NCBI GenBank assembly: GCA_004347695.1
Contig: SLTK01000002.1
Span: 1 to 64,000, forward strand
Origin: Chloroflexota bacterium
GTDB taxonomy: Bacteria > Chloroflexota > Anaerolineae > Anaerolineales > Anaerolineaceae
Length of the DNA stretch: 64,000 nt
Direction of reading: 5' to 3'
Shown piece after piece: positions 1 to 6,717 of the stretch. The position numbers and the translations under genes are program-made. Each line of letters begins with the position of its first letter. Position 1 is the stretch's first letter. Below the pieces are notes generated by a model. It worked only from the letters and a program-made list of their open reading frames with translations, was not told the origin of the DNA and did no database searches.

Positions 1-1
1 A

Positions 2-385
2 GCAAAAGGCGGCAAAGGGCGCACGGTGTTCATTGGAAAGAGCACCCGCCGGGCCGTATGGCGCTATCTGGCTGATCGTGAAGATCGCGAGGACCCAGAA
101 TCGCCAGTATTTATCAATCGAGGCAATCATCCGTTTAACTCCAACAGCCTGCGTCACCTGATCGTGCGCCTGGCTGAAAAAGCGGGCGTCAAAGGGGCTC
201 ATCCACATAAATTCCGGCATACTTTCGCAATCACTTATCTCCGTTCAGGTGGGGATGTTTTTACCCTACAAGCCCTGTTAGGTCACAGTTCGTTGGACAT
301 GGTCCGTCATTATGCTCAAATCGCTGAGATGGACATTGAACGAGTGCATCGGAAAGCCAGCCCAGTTGATAACTTGAGGTTCTAA
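2..385 (+). CDS. Tyrosine recombinase/integrase, C-terminal part (truncated by window start)
   Basis: Site-specific recombinase of the XerC/XerD/phage-integrase family, which cuts and rejoins DNA through a tyrosine. The reading frame is open from base 2 and starts with a Gly-Lys-rich beta-hairpin (AKGGKGRTVFI) typical of the catalytic domain, so the N-terminus and the first catalytic Arg lie outside the window. Visible catalytic elements are the HxxR motif (HKFRH), the LLGHSS motif and the nucleophile Tyr in RHYAQ. It ends at a TAA and faces the minus-strand maintenance genes. It is the likely integrase of the island whose other end is the tRNA-Met fragment at 27 kb. Confidence 0.92.
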   Translation, partial: AKGGKGRTVFIGKSTRRAVWRYLADREDREDPESPVFINRGNHPFNSNSLRHLIVRLAEKAGVKGAHPHKFRHTFAITYLRSGGDVFTLQALLGHSSLDMVRHYAQIAEMDIERVHRKASPVDNLRF

Positions 386-412
386 AAACGATCATTTTCT
401 CTTTACGCCAGA

Positions 413-448
413 GCTGGAGGAAGGAATTCAATAAACCCTTCCTCCAGC
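413..448. terminator. 12-bp perfect inverted repeat between convergent genes
   Basis: GCTGGAGGAAGG (413-424) and CCTTCCTCCAGC (437-448) form a perfect 12-bp stem with a 12-nt loop. It lies between the recombinase stop and the convergent AbrB-like gene stop. There is no clean T-run on either side, so it is called a bidirectional terminator mainly from position. Confidence 0.55.
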
Positions 449-456
449 CAATCAGG

Positions 457-666
457 TTATTTCCGTTTTTGGGCCTGGCAGGGAAGTTTGCACGTTGACC
501 GGAGCGACGGCGAATCGCAGCATTCCTTGCGCACCAAAATCAGTGAACCATTTGCCATGACTTCATAATCCAAGCAGTCACCTGGTTGTAAATCCAACAG
601 GTTACGAACCTTTTTAGGGATTGTGATGGCGTTAGTCATGGTAATGATAATCGGTCGTTTTTTCAA
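457..666 (-). CDS. AbrB/SpoVT-type swapped-hairpin DNA-binding protein
   Basis: A 69-aa small DNA-binding protein. Residues 5-48 (ITMTNAITIPKKVRNLLDL, then QPGDCLDYEV) match the SpoVT-AbrB/MazE swapped-hairpin fold used by transition-state regulators and antitoxins. The chosen start is a TTG at 664-666, because a perfect AAGGAGGTGAT Shine-Dalgarno precedes it by about 7 nt. The TTG overlaps the upstream gene's TGA (TTGA), so the two are translationally coupled. No toxin partner is evident. A role as element regulator is inferred. Confidence 0.75.
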   Translation of the reverse strand: MKKRPIIITMTNAITIPKKVRNLLDLQPGDCLDYEVMANGSLILVRKECCDSPSLRSTCKLPCQAQKRK

Positions 667-1019
667 ATAATCACCTCCTTTCCTTTCGAGATTGCTGAAA
701 TTTTCATTATCCAGCTCAGCCGGATATTTTGAAACTCAACCGGGAACATGGCTTTCACCCACAAGAGGAACCGCTGGTTGGTATTCAAGATGCTCTGTAA
801 TTCTGCCTGATCCAATCCTTTCTCGACTTTCTGAAAAAGGAAATCAGGGAGACTGGTGTTGATAGTCGGCACCGATCCAAATGGTTGTGAGCCAGCCCAG
901 AGAAGCAGCGCTTTAAGATGCTCGAAATCATTAGAGATCTGAAGCGATGAACGCCCATGAACTTCCCGTGCAAATTTCAAGAACAACTTAACCTTGAGAT
1001 AGTTCTGGCGATCCAGCAT
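663..1019 (-). CDS. Small protein resembling a recombinase core-binding (SAM-like) domain
   Basis: About 118 aa from ATG 1019; a TTG start at 1040 would add seven residues. The segment NYLKVKLFLKFAREV with a helical tail resembles the N-terminal core-binding helices of tyrosine recombinases, but no catalytic domain follows. This resemblance is by eye and weak. It overlaps the end of the upstream HTH/zinc-ribbon gene and couples by TTGA to the AbrB-like gene, so it is part of a three-gene minus-strand operon. Function unknown; it could be a directionality or decoy factor for integration, which is speculation. Confidence 0.5.
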   Translation of the reverse strand: MLDRQNYLKVKLFLKFAREVHGRSSLQISNDFEHLKALLLWAGSQPFGSVPTINTSLPDFLFQKVEKGLDQAELQSILNTNQRFLLWVKAMFPVEFQNIRLSWIMKISAISKGKEVII

Positions 1020-1422
1020 TCCAAATCCCGCGATTAACAATCCCGCCGCAGATGGGACATATGCCTTTCAGATGGCTCAGGCGGCCTTTGACAGGGTGAA
1101 TTTCCCCATTTTGGATTTTGACGATGGTATTGCAGCGCATGCAAAAGCCTTCACCCGCTTGAAGCGGATGGGTTGGTTTCTTTCTAGCGTTTCGTTGACT
1201 GTCAACCCAGGCGGCAAATTCCCTGCCGTTGATCCAGATATGGTTGTATTCATCCCGGCTGTGTGGTGCGCCATGGTTGAGCCAATCCCGCAAGGTGGTT
1301 TCAGGAACGTCCAAGTCTTCAGCAATTTCACGCGGTGTGTATAGCATGGGCAGCAAACCGGGTGCTTTGATCAAGACATTCCTGGAAATCCGGCAATTTG
1401 AGCTATTTTGGCTTTCTGACAT
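988..1422 (-). CDS. HTH plus zinc-ribbon protein
   Basis: 144 aa. Residues 27-75 (LYTPREIAEDLDVPETTLRDW) are a MerR/excisionase-like winged helix-turn-helix. Residues 94-125 carry two CxxC pairs (C94/C97 and C122/C125), consistent with a zinc ribbon. The start ATG at 1422 has an AGGAGAAGA Shine-Dalgarno. It heads the small operon leading to the AbrB-like gene. Likely an element-encoded transcription or excision regulator; the precise role cannot be assigned. Confidence 0.65.
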   Translation of the reverse strand: MSESQNSSNCRISRNVLIKAPGLLPMLYTPREIAEDLDVPETTLRDWLNHGAPHSRDEYNHIWINGREFAAWVDSQRNARKKPTHPLQAGEGFCMRCNTIVKIQNGEIHPVKGRLSHLKGICPICGGIVNRGIWNAGSPELSQG

Positions 1423-1484
1423 TCTTCTCCTTTGTTATTTGTAAACTTTGCAACGAACGAACATACGCCAGCCATGCCAACCCC

Positions 1485-2945
1485 TTAAGAGTATGGCGTG
1501 GCTGGCGTATCCTCTTCCCATTGATAGGTGTTGAATGATCCTCGTTTTGTAACTCTGATTCGCGGATCATTATTGAGTTTTGAAAATGCCCGGTCTATCG
1601 TCCTGGCACTGCTGTTGATTTGAAGCGCTGAAAGGAGCTCGTTCTTCTTGAATTCCTGCGCTGGTACGCTTTGCAGATATTCCAGGATATCCGCAAAGAT
1701 CAATTCCGCCTGACCAGGAGCGCGCAGCAGTTCAGAAGCATTCGCTTCAGAAAATCGGAGCGAGATGCTCTCTTCGGTCGATTCAATTTGAAACTGCAAC
1801 TGCGCAGGTGGCAGGGATTCACGCACCTTTTGTGGAATGATCGTTCGCATTGAACGTGCTGAATGATGGTTTTCGTGCGCAACCACAATGGCGGTATCGA
1901 CAGACCCTAAAATATCGGAGGAACCCCGGACGCGATAGGAGAGATCGGGGTTTCCACCCTTATTGAGGTGATGAATCAGAATGAAAGTCGTACCGGTCTG
2001 GTTGGCAATTTCACGCAGGGTGTTCATCATCGGTGATATTTCCGCGACCGAATTTTCATCTGCGCCAGGCATAAACTTGGCCATGACATCAAAAATGACT
2101 ACAGAGGCACCCAATCGATGAATTCGCTGACGCAATGCCAGCACTTCGGAAGTGACTTTCAGGTTAAGCGGAGAAAAGTCGAAAATGAGGTTCGCTGGCG
2201 GTTGAATTCCTCGCGCATGGCACAGTTTGAGAACGCGCGAGCGTATACCCCGGTAGCTGCCATCCAGAAAGTGATACAGCACTTTGCCCTGGGTTACTGA
2301 CCGGTTATCCCATGCCTGACCCGAAGAAGCCATGCCAATCGCCAGGTCCAGAGCAAGAAAACTCTTTCCCGCTGCCGGCATTCCGGCAATCAAGTTGATC
2401 CCCCCGGCCATAATCCAGTCTTTGAGAATCCAGGTCAATTCACCCATCTCCGACAAACATAATTTCTCTGCGGTCATAACCATTCGCTCCGTGACTCCCG
2501 ACAAGGCGGATGAGTTGACAAAGAATTCTTCCATTTTCTGCAGAGCTTCAGAAAGCGGTTTATCTTGAATAGCATTTTGAGCAAGGTTTGTAGCGACCTC
2601 CAACGCTTTTCGCTTAAATGCTTTTTCACGCACGATCTTCGCGTAAGACTCAGCGTGCATGGAAGTCGGAGTTGCATTGAGCAAGCCCATGATATATGCC
2701 TGCCCACCAATTTCCTTTAGTTTTCCGCTGGTATTCAAAGCATTACACAGGGTAACAAAATCAATCTGTAACCCAGATTCCGTCAGACGACACATCGATT
2801 CCCAAATCCAGCGGTGTGAATTACGATAAAAATATTCCGCTTTCACGATGGCGACCAAATCTTCGAATAAATATGGTGAAATCATGATCGAACCGAGCAA
2901 GGCCTGTTCGGCATCAATATCTCTGGGCGGAATGGGATCGGACAT
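1485..2945 (-). CDS. DnaB-N/RepA-like replicative helicase ATPase
   Basis: A 486-aa protein with three parts. Residues 8-110 resemble the DnaB helicase N-terminal domain (DIDAEQALLGSIMISPYLF). Residues 180-400 are a RecA-fold RepA-type ATPase with Walker A GMPAAGKS (188-195) and a downstream IFDVMA Walker B-like strand and LIHHLNKG segment. A winged-helix-like tail follows. The start is ATG 2945, preceded by GGAG; an upstream TTG at 2957 lacks as good a site. Plasmid and ICE replication proteins share this layout, so it probably loads or unwinds DNA at an element origin, possibly the repeats at 5655-5734. Confidence 0.8.
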   Translation of the reverse strand: MSDPIPPRDIDAEQALLGSIMISPYLFEDLVAIVKAEYFYRNSHRWIWESMCRLTESGLQIDFVTLCNALNTSGKLKEIGGQAYIMGLLNATPTSMHAESYAKIVREKAFKRKALEVATNLAQNAIQDKPLSEALQKMEEFFVNSSALSGVTERMVMTAEKLCLSEMGELTWILKDWIMAGGINLIAGMPAAGKSFLALDLAIGMASSGQAWDNRSVTQGKVLYHFLDGSYRGIRSRVLKLCHARGIQPPANLIFDFSPLNLKVTSEVLALRQRIHRLGASVVIFDVMAKFMPGADENSVAEISPMMNTLREIANQTGTTFILIHHLNKGGNPDLSYRVRGSSDILGSVDTAIVVAHENHHSARSMRTIIPQKVRESLPPAQLQFQIESTEESISLRFSEANASELLRAPGQAELIFADILEYLQSVPAQEFKKNELLSALQINSSARTIDRAFSKLNNDPRIRVTKRGSFNTYQWEEDTPATPYS

Positions 2946-3002
2946 CAAAGTCTCCAAATGGTTTGATATTTACTGCTAACAACAACACAAAGGTCATCTG
3001 GG

Positions 3003-3050
3003 AAAACGAAAAGCGACCGGCATAACAAATGGCTTTGTTATGCGGCCGCT
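3003..3050 (-). terminator. Rho-independent-like terminator after the parM operon
   Basis: GCATAACAAA (3020-3029) and TTTGTTATGC (3034-3043) form a perfect 10-bp stem with a TGGC loop, extended by GC pairs with one bulge. Read on the minus strand, the stem is followed by TTTTCGTTTT. It lies downstream of the genes at 4867-3145. Confidence 0.7.
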
Positions 3051-3144
3051 CCTACGATTTGATTGATGTCCAAGGAGATCAGCGACCCAAGATGGTTACA
3101 TTTTTATTCTACAAATAAATCAGGCATGATCCAAGGTGGTCATG

Positions 3145-3612
3145 TCAATTCTTATTTTCAGCGATTTGGACAGGTCGGAACTGACATCCATACGCGGCAG
3201 GTTTACCCAGCATCGTCCAGGATAATCGCTCAACCGTTTTCCACCAGATGTCCGGGATTTCGTACCAGGCTGCGCCGGCAACATTCCGCGCAATATCCGG
3301 GTCCGGAGCGGTTCCCTTGGCCAATGCACTATCTGGATTGACTGCAACCGTCGTGTAAACAACTGAATAGATTGGTCCAAGGGTTGCCAGCGAAAGCATC
3401 ATTCCCCATCCGCATTGAGATGGTTTGACCGTTTTTGCAGCATCGACCCGGTCTGCCATGAATTCGAAATAACTCATACCCTTTGGCGCCTGGGGAACGC
3501 TCATCGGCTGATTACCCCGGTAAGCGATAAACAGAATGGTTGCCATCACCAACAGAAGCAAAGCGTTTTTAAAAATCTTAAAGAACACATGCAATCCATT
3601 CAACAGAAACAT
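3145..3612 (-). CDS. Single-pass membrane-anchored protein, unknown
   Basis: 155 aa. A hydrophobic segment at residues 10-30 (FFKIFKNALLLLVMATILFI) predicts one N-terminal membrane anchor or uncleaved signal. The rest is soluble and contains two Cys residues, near 67 and 142. I recognise no family. It starts at ATG 3612 after GAGGAAGTT and follows the parM/parR-like genes closely, before the terminator at 3003-3050, so it is probably the last gene of the segregation operon. A membrane tether or transfer function is possible but unsupported. Confidence 0.6.
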   Translation of the reverse strand: MFLLNGLHVFFKIFKNALLLLVMATILFIAYRGNQPMSVPQAPKGMSYFEFMADRVDAAKTVKPSQCGWGMMLSLATLGPIYSVVYTTVAVNPDSALAKGTAPDPDIARNVAGAAWYEIPDIWWKTVERLSWTMLGKPAAYGCQFRPVQIAENKN

Positions 3613-3632
3613 AACTTCCTCCAGAAGATTTA

Positions 3633-3917
3633 TTAGCCAAAAACCAGACCCTGAATGGTCAGATCAAGATCATCCATGGTTGGGACAGATCCTGCCTTGA
3701 GTGAAACACCACCTGCCCGCAAAGCGGCTTTCAAAGCTGCCGCTCGCTTCCGTTCGGGAATATCGGTAAAGAAGAAGAGCAGATCATCATCCTCCCCTTC
3801 TCGCAGGCTCAGGGTGAAACGAATCTGATGAACCTGGCAATCCAGCTTTGGACGACCGCGCTTTGAACCCACGTTTAGTTTTTTCGATTGTGGTTCTGAA
3901 ATAGCGATAGTTTCCAT
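3633..3917 (-). CDS. Probable ParR-like partition adaptor
   Basis: 94 aa, basic N-terminal half (KRGRPKLDCQVHQIRFTLSL) followed by an acidic stretch and a helical tail. It overlaps the 3' end of the ParM-like actin gene by 43 nt. In type II segregation systems the small DNA-binding adaptor ParR is encoded directly after the actin ParM, and the RGRP...VHQIRFTLS segment would fit a ribbon-helix-helix domain. The assignment comes mainly from position, size and charge; sequence similarity is not evident. Confidence 0.55.
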   Translation of the reverse strand: METIAISEPQSKKLNVGSKRGRPKLDCQVHQIRFTLSLREGEDDDLLFFFTDIPERKRAAALKAALRAGGVSLKAGSVPTMDDLDLTIQGLVFG

Positions 3918-4867
3918 AAACCCCTCGCAATCGATTGAACAGGATCATCTGCCAGGATACCTTTACCGTTGAAGAAATAAGGCAATGAGTTCTTGAGTAG
4001 GATCGCCCCACCACCTACCAGGATGACGGCTGTGAAACGCCGCCAGGCTTTGCCCCACCGCTTTTCAATCTCTCCAGTTACCTCACGCTCCCAGATTGGT
4101 AGTGCCTGTGAAATGTCGAGTTTATTGGCGCGCAGGAGCGTGTCCAATTCACCCAGTGAGTAAAGCTGCTGACCGTTGACCAGTTCCAGCAGCCGGCGTA
4201 CTCCAGTGGTTGACGCACCCGTAAAGCGTTGAACCGGAACTTTTTCGCGCACCACCAGCAATTCGGTGGTGTTCATGCCGATAGATACGACCCCGACCTC
4301 CTGGGTGTATGCGCTACGCCGTTCGGGAACGATCTTGCCTTCGTCGTCCAGAACGTAATCGAACAAAGCCCCTGCCGGCTGAGAAGTAACCCGAACCTCA
4401 GTCACATTCAGGTGATATTCCTGGTCATTGGCTTTCCAGGTGTGTTCTGCTTTCATCCAACGCTGAATGCTTTCCACCGTGGTTCGTGCTTCCTCTCCGG
4501 AAAGCGTATCCAATGGCAACCCGCAGGTAATACTGACTGGTTGCGAAATGACATCGGAGTGCTGGATCAAGCGGGTGAATGCCCCATAGAAAAGCGCCAG
4601 CATTTCCGGTGAACCGGCAAAACGATCCATGCTCAGGTTCTCGACAGGCCGTCCGCTGTCGTGTGCACCGCTATCAATAAAGAACGTACTTCCCGACGGC
4701 AATGCGATCCGCAACGGCAGACGGGAACTGCCCAACCCCAACATGCGCCCTACCAGCGGGCCATTATTGACTGCGACCTGAGAGATCAATTGAATGCTCT
4801 GCTGATTCCCGTGCAGCTTGAGCGCTCCCATTCCCAGGTCGAGTCCAAAACTGATTGTTTCTGTCAT
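3875..4867 (-). CDS. ParM/StbA-family actin-like ATPase
   Basis: 330 aa actin-fold ATPase of the ParM/Alp segregation family, whose filaments push DNA copies apart. Seen: phosphate-1 loop FGLDLGMGALKL (residues 7-18), phosphate-2-like VVSIGMNTTELLVV and adenosine motif VILVGGGAILLK near the C-terminus. The length fits ParM. The ATG at 4867 has a strong AAAGGAGATTGC site. Downstream overlap with a small ParR-like gene supports a par operon. Upstream lies the TACTACA-type repeat region, probably its operator or centromere. An active partition module implies a replicating or circular phase of the element. Confidence 0.8.
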   Translation of the reverse strand: MTETISFGLDLGMGALKLHGNQQSIQLISQVAVNNGPLVGRMLGLGSSRLPLRIALPSGSTFFIDSGAHDSGRPVENLSMDRFAGSPEMLALFYGAFTRLIQHSDVISQPVSITCGLPLDTLSGEEARTTVESIQRWMKAEHTWKANDQEYHLNVTEVRVTSQPAGALFDYVLDDEGKIVPERRSAYTQEVGVVSIGMNTTELLVVREKVPVQRFTGASTTGVRRLLELVNGQQLYSLGELDTLLRANKLDISQALPIWEREVTGEIEKRWGKAWRRFTAVILVGGGAILLKNSLPYFFNGKGILADDPVQSIARGLWKLSLFQNHNRKN

Positions 4868-4948
4868 GCAATCTCCTTTATTCTACAAGATACTATACAA
4901 CTTGGAGTAATACGAAGTAAAAAAATCAACCTCATCGGTTGAATTTAT

Positions 4949-4987
4949 TGTAGCATATTACTACATGTTAATCAATATCTTGTAGTA
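4949..4987. promoter_or_regulatory. TACTACA-type operator/centromere repeats upstream of parM-like gene
   Basis: TGTAG (4949-4953) and CTACA (4961-4965) form an inverted repeat. The 17-mer TTACTACATGTTAATCA at 4958-4974 recurs with one change at 5463-5479 in front of the HTH gene. A further CTTGTAGTA (inverse TACTACAAG) occurs at 4979-4987 and TCTACAAG at 4882-4889. The clustering upstream of two divergently named but co-oriented genes suggests binding sites for the 146-aa HTH protein or ParR. Confidence 0.6.
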
Positions 4988-5000
4988 TTTATTTGGGAGA

Positions 5001-5441
5001 TTACTTTTTATATGGACGACCCGAATCATCAAACGCCCATTTGCCCTGACCACTGTTTTGGCGATAGACTCTGGCGCAGTAAGCCACATCCGCTTCATCC
5101 AGCAATGTCTTTCGACCCTCTTTGCCCAATTGGTGGATCAGCCCTCGCTGCATCCAGCGCGTGAGGGTAGAAGTGTTGAGCTTGTATTTCCGACCGGCTT
5201 CATTGATGCTGATCGGAACGCCTTTCAGTCCGGCGTTGAGCTGATACTCAGGTAAGGCTTCCTTGGGCAGCAGATTGTTGACGCTGATTTGACTGATGCC
5301 TAAACTACCATCCGTCATCACGGCTGCCTGAAGTTTTCCCTCATCTGCCAATTGAAATATGGAATCCAGATCCAACCCAAGCTGTTTGGCGGCCTGCTCG
5401 GGAGTGATGTAATATTCCAAACGGGATTGATCGAGTTTCAC
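5001..5441 (-). CDS. Tandem-HTH DNA-binding protein
   Basis: 146 aa with two excisionase/MerR-like helix-turn-helix units, residues 10-56 (YITPEQAAKQLGLDLDSIF) and 72-115 (ISINEAGRKYKLNTSTLTRW). The start is a GTG at 5441 with only a weak ribosome site; no better ATG exists nearby. A copy of the 17-nt motif TTACTACAAGTTAATCA sits 22 nt upstream and another before the parM-like gene. It may therefore autoregulate and control the partition operon. Function inferred from fold and location only. Confidence 0.65.
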   Translation of the reverse strand: MKLDQSRLEYYITPEQAAKQLGLDLDSIFQLADEGKLQAAVMTDGSLGISQISVNNLLPKEALPEYQLNAGLKGVPISINEAGRKYKLNTSTLTRWMQRGLIHQLGKEGRKTLLDEADVAYCARVYRQNSGQGKWAFDDSGRPYKK

Positions 5442-5462
5442 GGACTGCTCACAGAATGCGAT

Positions 5463-5479
5463 TTACTACAAGTTAATCA
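5463..5479. promoter_or_regulatory. Second copy of the 17-nt operator motif
   Basis: TTACTACAAGTTAATCA, identical at 16 of 17 positions to 4958-4974. Both copies sit just upstream of minus-strand genes, supporting a shared operator. Confidence 0.6.
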
Positions 5480-5654
5480 TACAGTGAAAGTGAAGGATCG
5501 TCCAGCAATAGAAAATTATTGCATCTCCCCTGATATTTAGGTTAACTGACCTGAAGGTTAAATGACCTAAAAAACCAGATGACGTATCCTATTGTTTGGC
5601 TGATGATTTCAAAGTCCGGGAAAAAACAAAATAATAATATCGACAAAAATCAAG

Positions 5655-5734
5655 GTCTGCGTCCTCGCTGACGTGACGCAGACGCCTTGTTGACACGCCG
5701 CAGACGTTGACGCAGACCCTACCGCAGACGTTGA
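5655..5734. repeat. Iteron-like GCAGACG repeat cluster
   Basis: CCGCAGACGTTGA occurs exactly at 5698-5710 and 5722-5734. Related GACGCAGACC lies at 5709-5718 and ACGCAGACG at 5676-5684, and the reverse complement GGTCTGCGTC at 5655-5664. Spacing of about 22-24 nt between the strong copies is iteron-like. Inferred role: binding sites of a replication or transfer initiator. Confidence 0.6.
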
Positions 5735-5899
5735 TTGAACAGGAAGAGCGCTGAAGCGCCTTTTGCCGTAAAGAGATATGGGAAATACCATTCGACCGAG
5801 AATTGCTTCCCTACCCAGAAAAACTCGAATCTAAACCGGTATAAATTGCACCACTACGGATAGGTCAAATGGATAATTTACCAGATGAGGGACCGTAAA

Positions 5900-5939
5900 T
5901 TCTTGCACAAATAAATCCGGGTATTTTTTTGTGCAAGAA
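5900..5939. repeat. 12-bp perfect inverted repeat
   Basis: TTCTTGCACAAA (5900-5911) and TTTGTGCAAGAA (5928-5939) are perfect inverted arms with a 16-nt spacer. It is AT-rich with no clear T-tract, so an operator or recombination site is as likely as a hairpin terminator. Confidence 0.55.
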
Positions 5940-6001
5940 AAAACATCTTGATCCATGGGAACAGTGTGCACTTTGTTTTATGCACTTCGATCCCCTAGAG
6001 T

Positions 6002-6042
6002 CTTAAGGGGGAACAGGTCAACGGTGTGACACATCGTTCTCT
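6002..6042. repeat. Left member of an imperfect repeat pair flanking the phosphoesterase gene
   Basis: 6002-6022 matches 6681-6701 at 17 of 21 positions (shared core AGGGGGAAC). The 16-nt stretch 6027-6042 (TGACACATCGTTCTCT) matches 6645-6660 at 14 of 16. Together they bracket the metallophosphoesterase gene, and the two segments occur in swapped order on the two sides. Confidence 0.45.
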
Positions 6043-6581
6043 GTTGGACGATCCTTGAAAGTTTTGAGAATATCACCCAATCGCCAGGGACGATACTCCC
6101 TGACCTCAACACTCATATTGATATGATTCAGTCCTAGATTGGAGCCTTCAGGCGGCGGTGGAACATTATGAATATGGCCGTGTAGGTTGATCCAACCATC
6201 TTCAAGAGGAACGATCGGACGATGTGAAAAGATCAATTTCATTTGATCGGTTATCTCGACGGTCAAGGAATTTTTTATCAAAGTTACGCCACGGGTTTCA
6301 CAATAAGATTTACTGATCCGGTCATGGTTACCTTGGATTAAAACCAATCGCCCATTTAACATACCAGCCAGGAGGTCAAAATTGCTTTTGTTGCATAACG
6401 CAAAATCACCCAGGTGCAGAACGGTTTCGTCTTGGGAAACCAGATTATTCCAATTCTTGATAATCAATTCCTGCCAGTTTTCAGGACGGCTGCAATACCT
6501 TCCGATATTCTCATGGAAGAAATGCGTGTCGGATATAATCCAGGTATCCGGGGAAATGATGAGCGTGTTGTTGGGATCCAT
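6018..6581 (-). CDS. Calcineurin-like metallophosphoesterase
   Basis: 187 aa single-domain binuclear-metal phosphoesterase. Seen motifs in order: SDTHFFH (D-x-H), LGDFA, IQGNHDR (GNHD), FSHRP and HGHIHN, covering all metal-binding blocks of the family. ATG 6581 gives MDPNNTLIISPDTW. The compact size matches small phage- and plasmid-encoded phosphoesterases. It stands alone between repeats at 6002-6042 and 6645-6701, downstream of the PLD gene. Substrate (nucleic-acid end, cyclic nucleotide or other phosphodiester) cannot be told from sequence. Confidence 0.85.
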   Translation of the reverse strand: MDPNNTLIISPDTWIISDTHFFHENIGRYCSRPENWQELIIKNWNNLVSQDETVLHLGDFALCNKSNFDLLAGMLNGRLVLIQGNHDRISKSYCETRGVTLIKNSLTVEITDQMKLIFSHRPIVPLEDGWINLHGHIHNVPPPPEGSNLGLNHINMSVEVREYRPWRLGDILKTFKDRPTENDVSHR

Positions 6582-6644
6582 CCTTTATTAATCGTGCCTG
6601 ATTGCCAACAATTTTATCTTATCCAGGAATTAGGGGCAACGAAC

Positions 6645-6701
6645 TGACCGATCGTTCTCTCAAAGACGTTCACGTAGTGACTTTAGGGGGAACGGGAGAA
6701 C
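6645..6701. repeat. Right member of the imperfect repeat pair flanking the phosphoesterase gene
   Basis: TGACCGATCGTTCTCT at 6645-6660 and the AGGGGGAAC-containing 21-mer at 6681-6701 are partial copies of 6027-6042 and 6002-6022. They fall in the short gap between the phosphoesterase and PLD genes. Confidence 0.45.
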
Positions 6702-6717
6702 AGCGTGGTAATTGTTT

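Larger units (their letters stand above)
5442..6017. other. Non-coding region with iteron-like and inverted repeats
   Basis: No supported gene in 576 nt. It holds the operator copy at 5463, the GCAGACG repeat cluster at 5655-5734, a small GCGCT/AGCGC hairpin followed by CTTTT at 5748-5764, and the 12-bp inverted repeat at 5900-5939. Further on there is a GTGCA/TGCAC pair around 5966-5985. It separates the maintenance module from the defence cargo and is the best candidate for an origin or transfer locus. Confidence 0.55.

Noticed and set aside
5655..5734. CRISPR array
   Set aside because: Repeat units are only 10-13 nt with short, unequal spacing and no cas genes are present.
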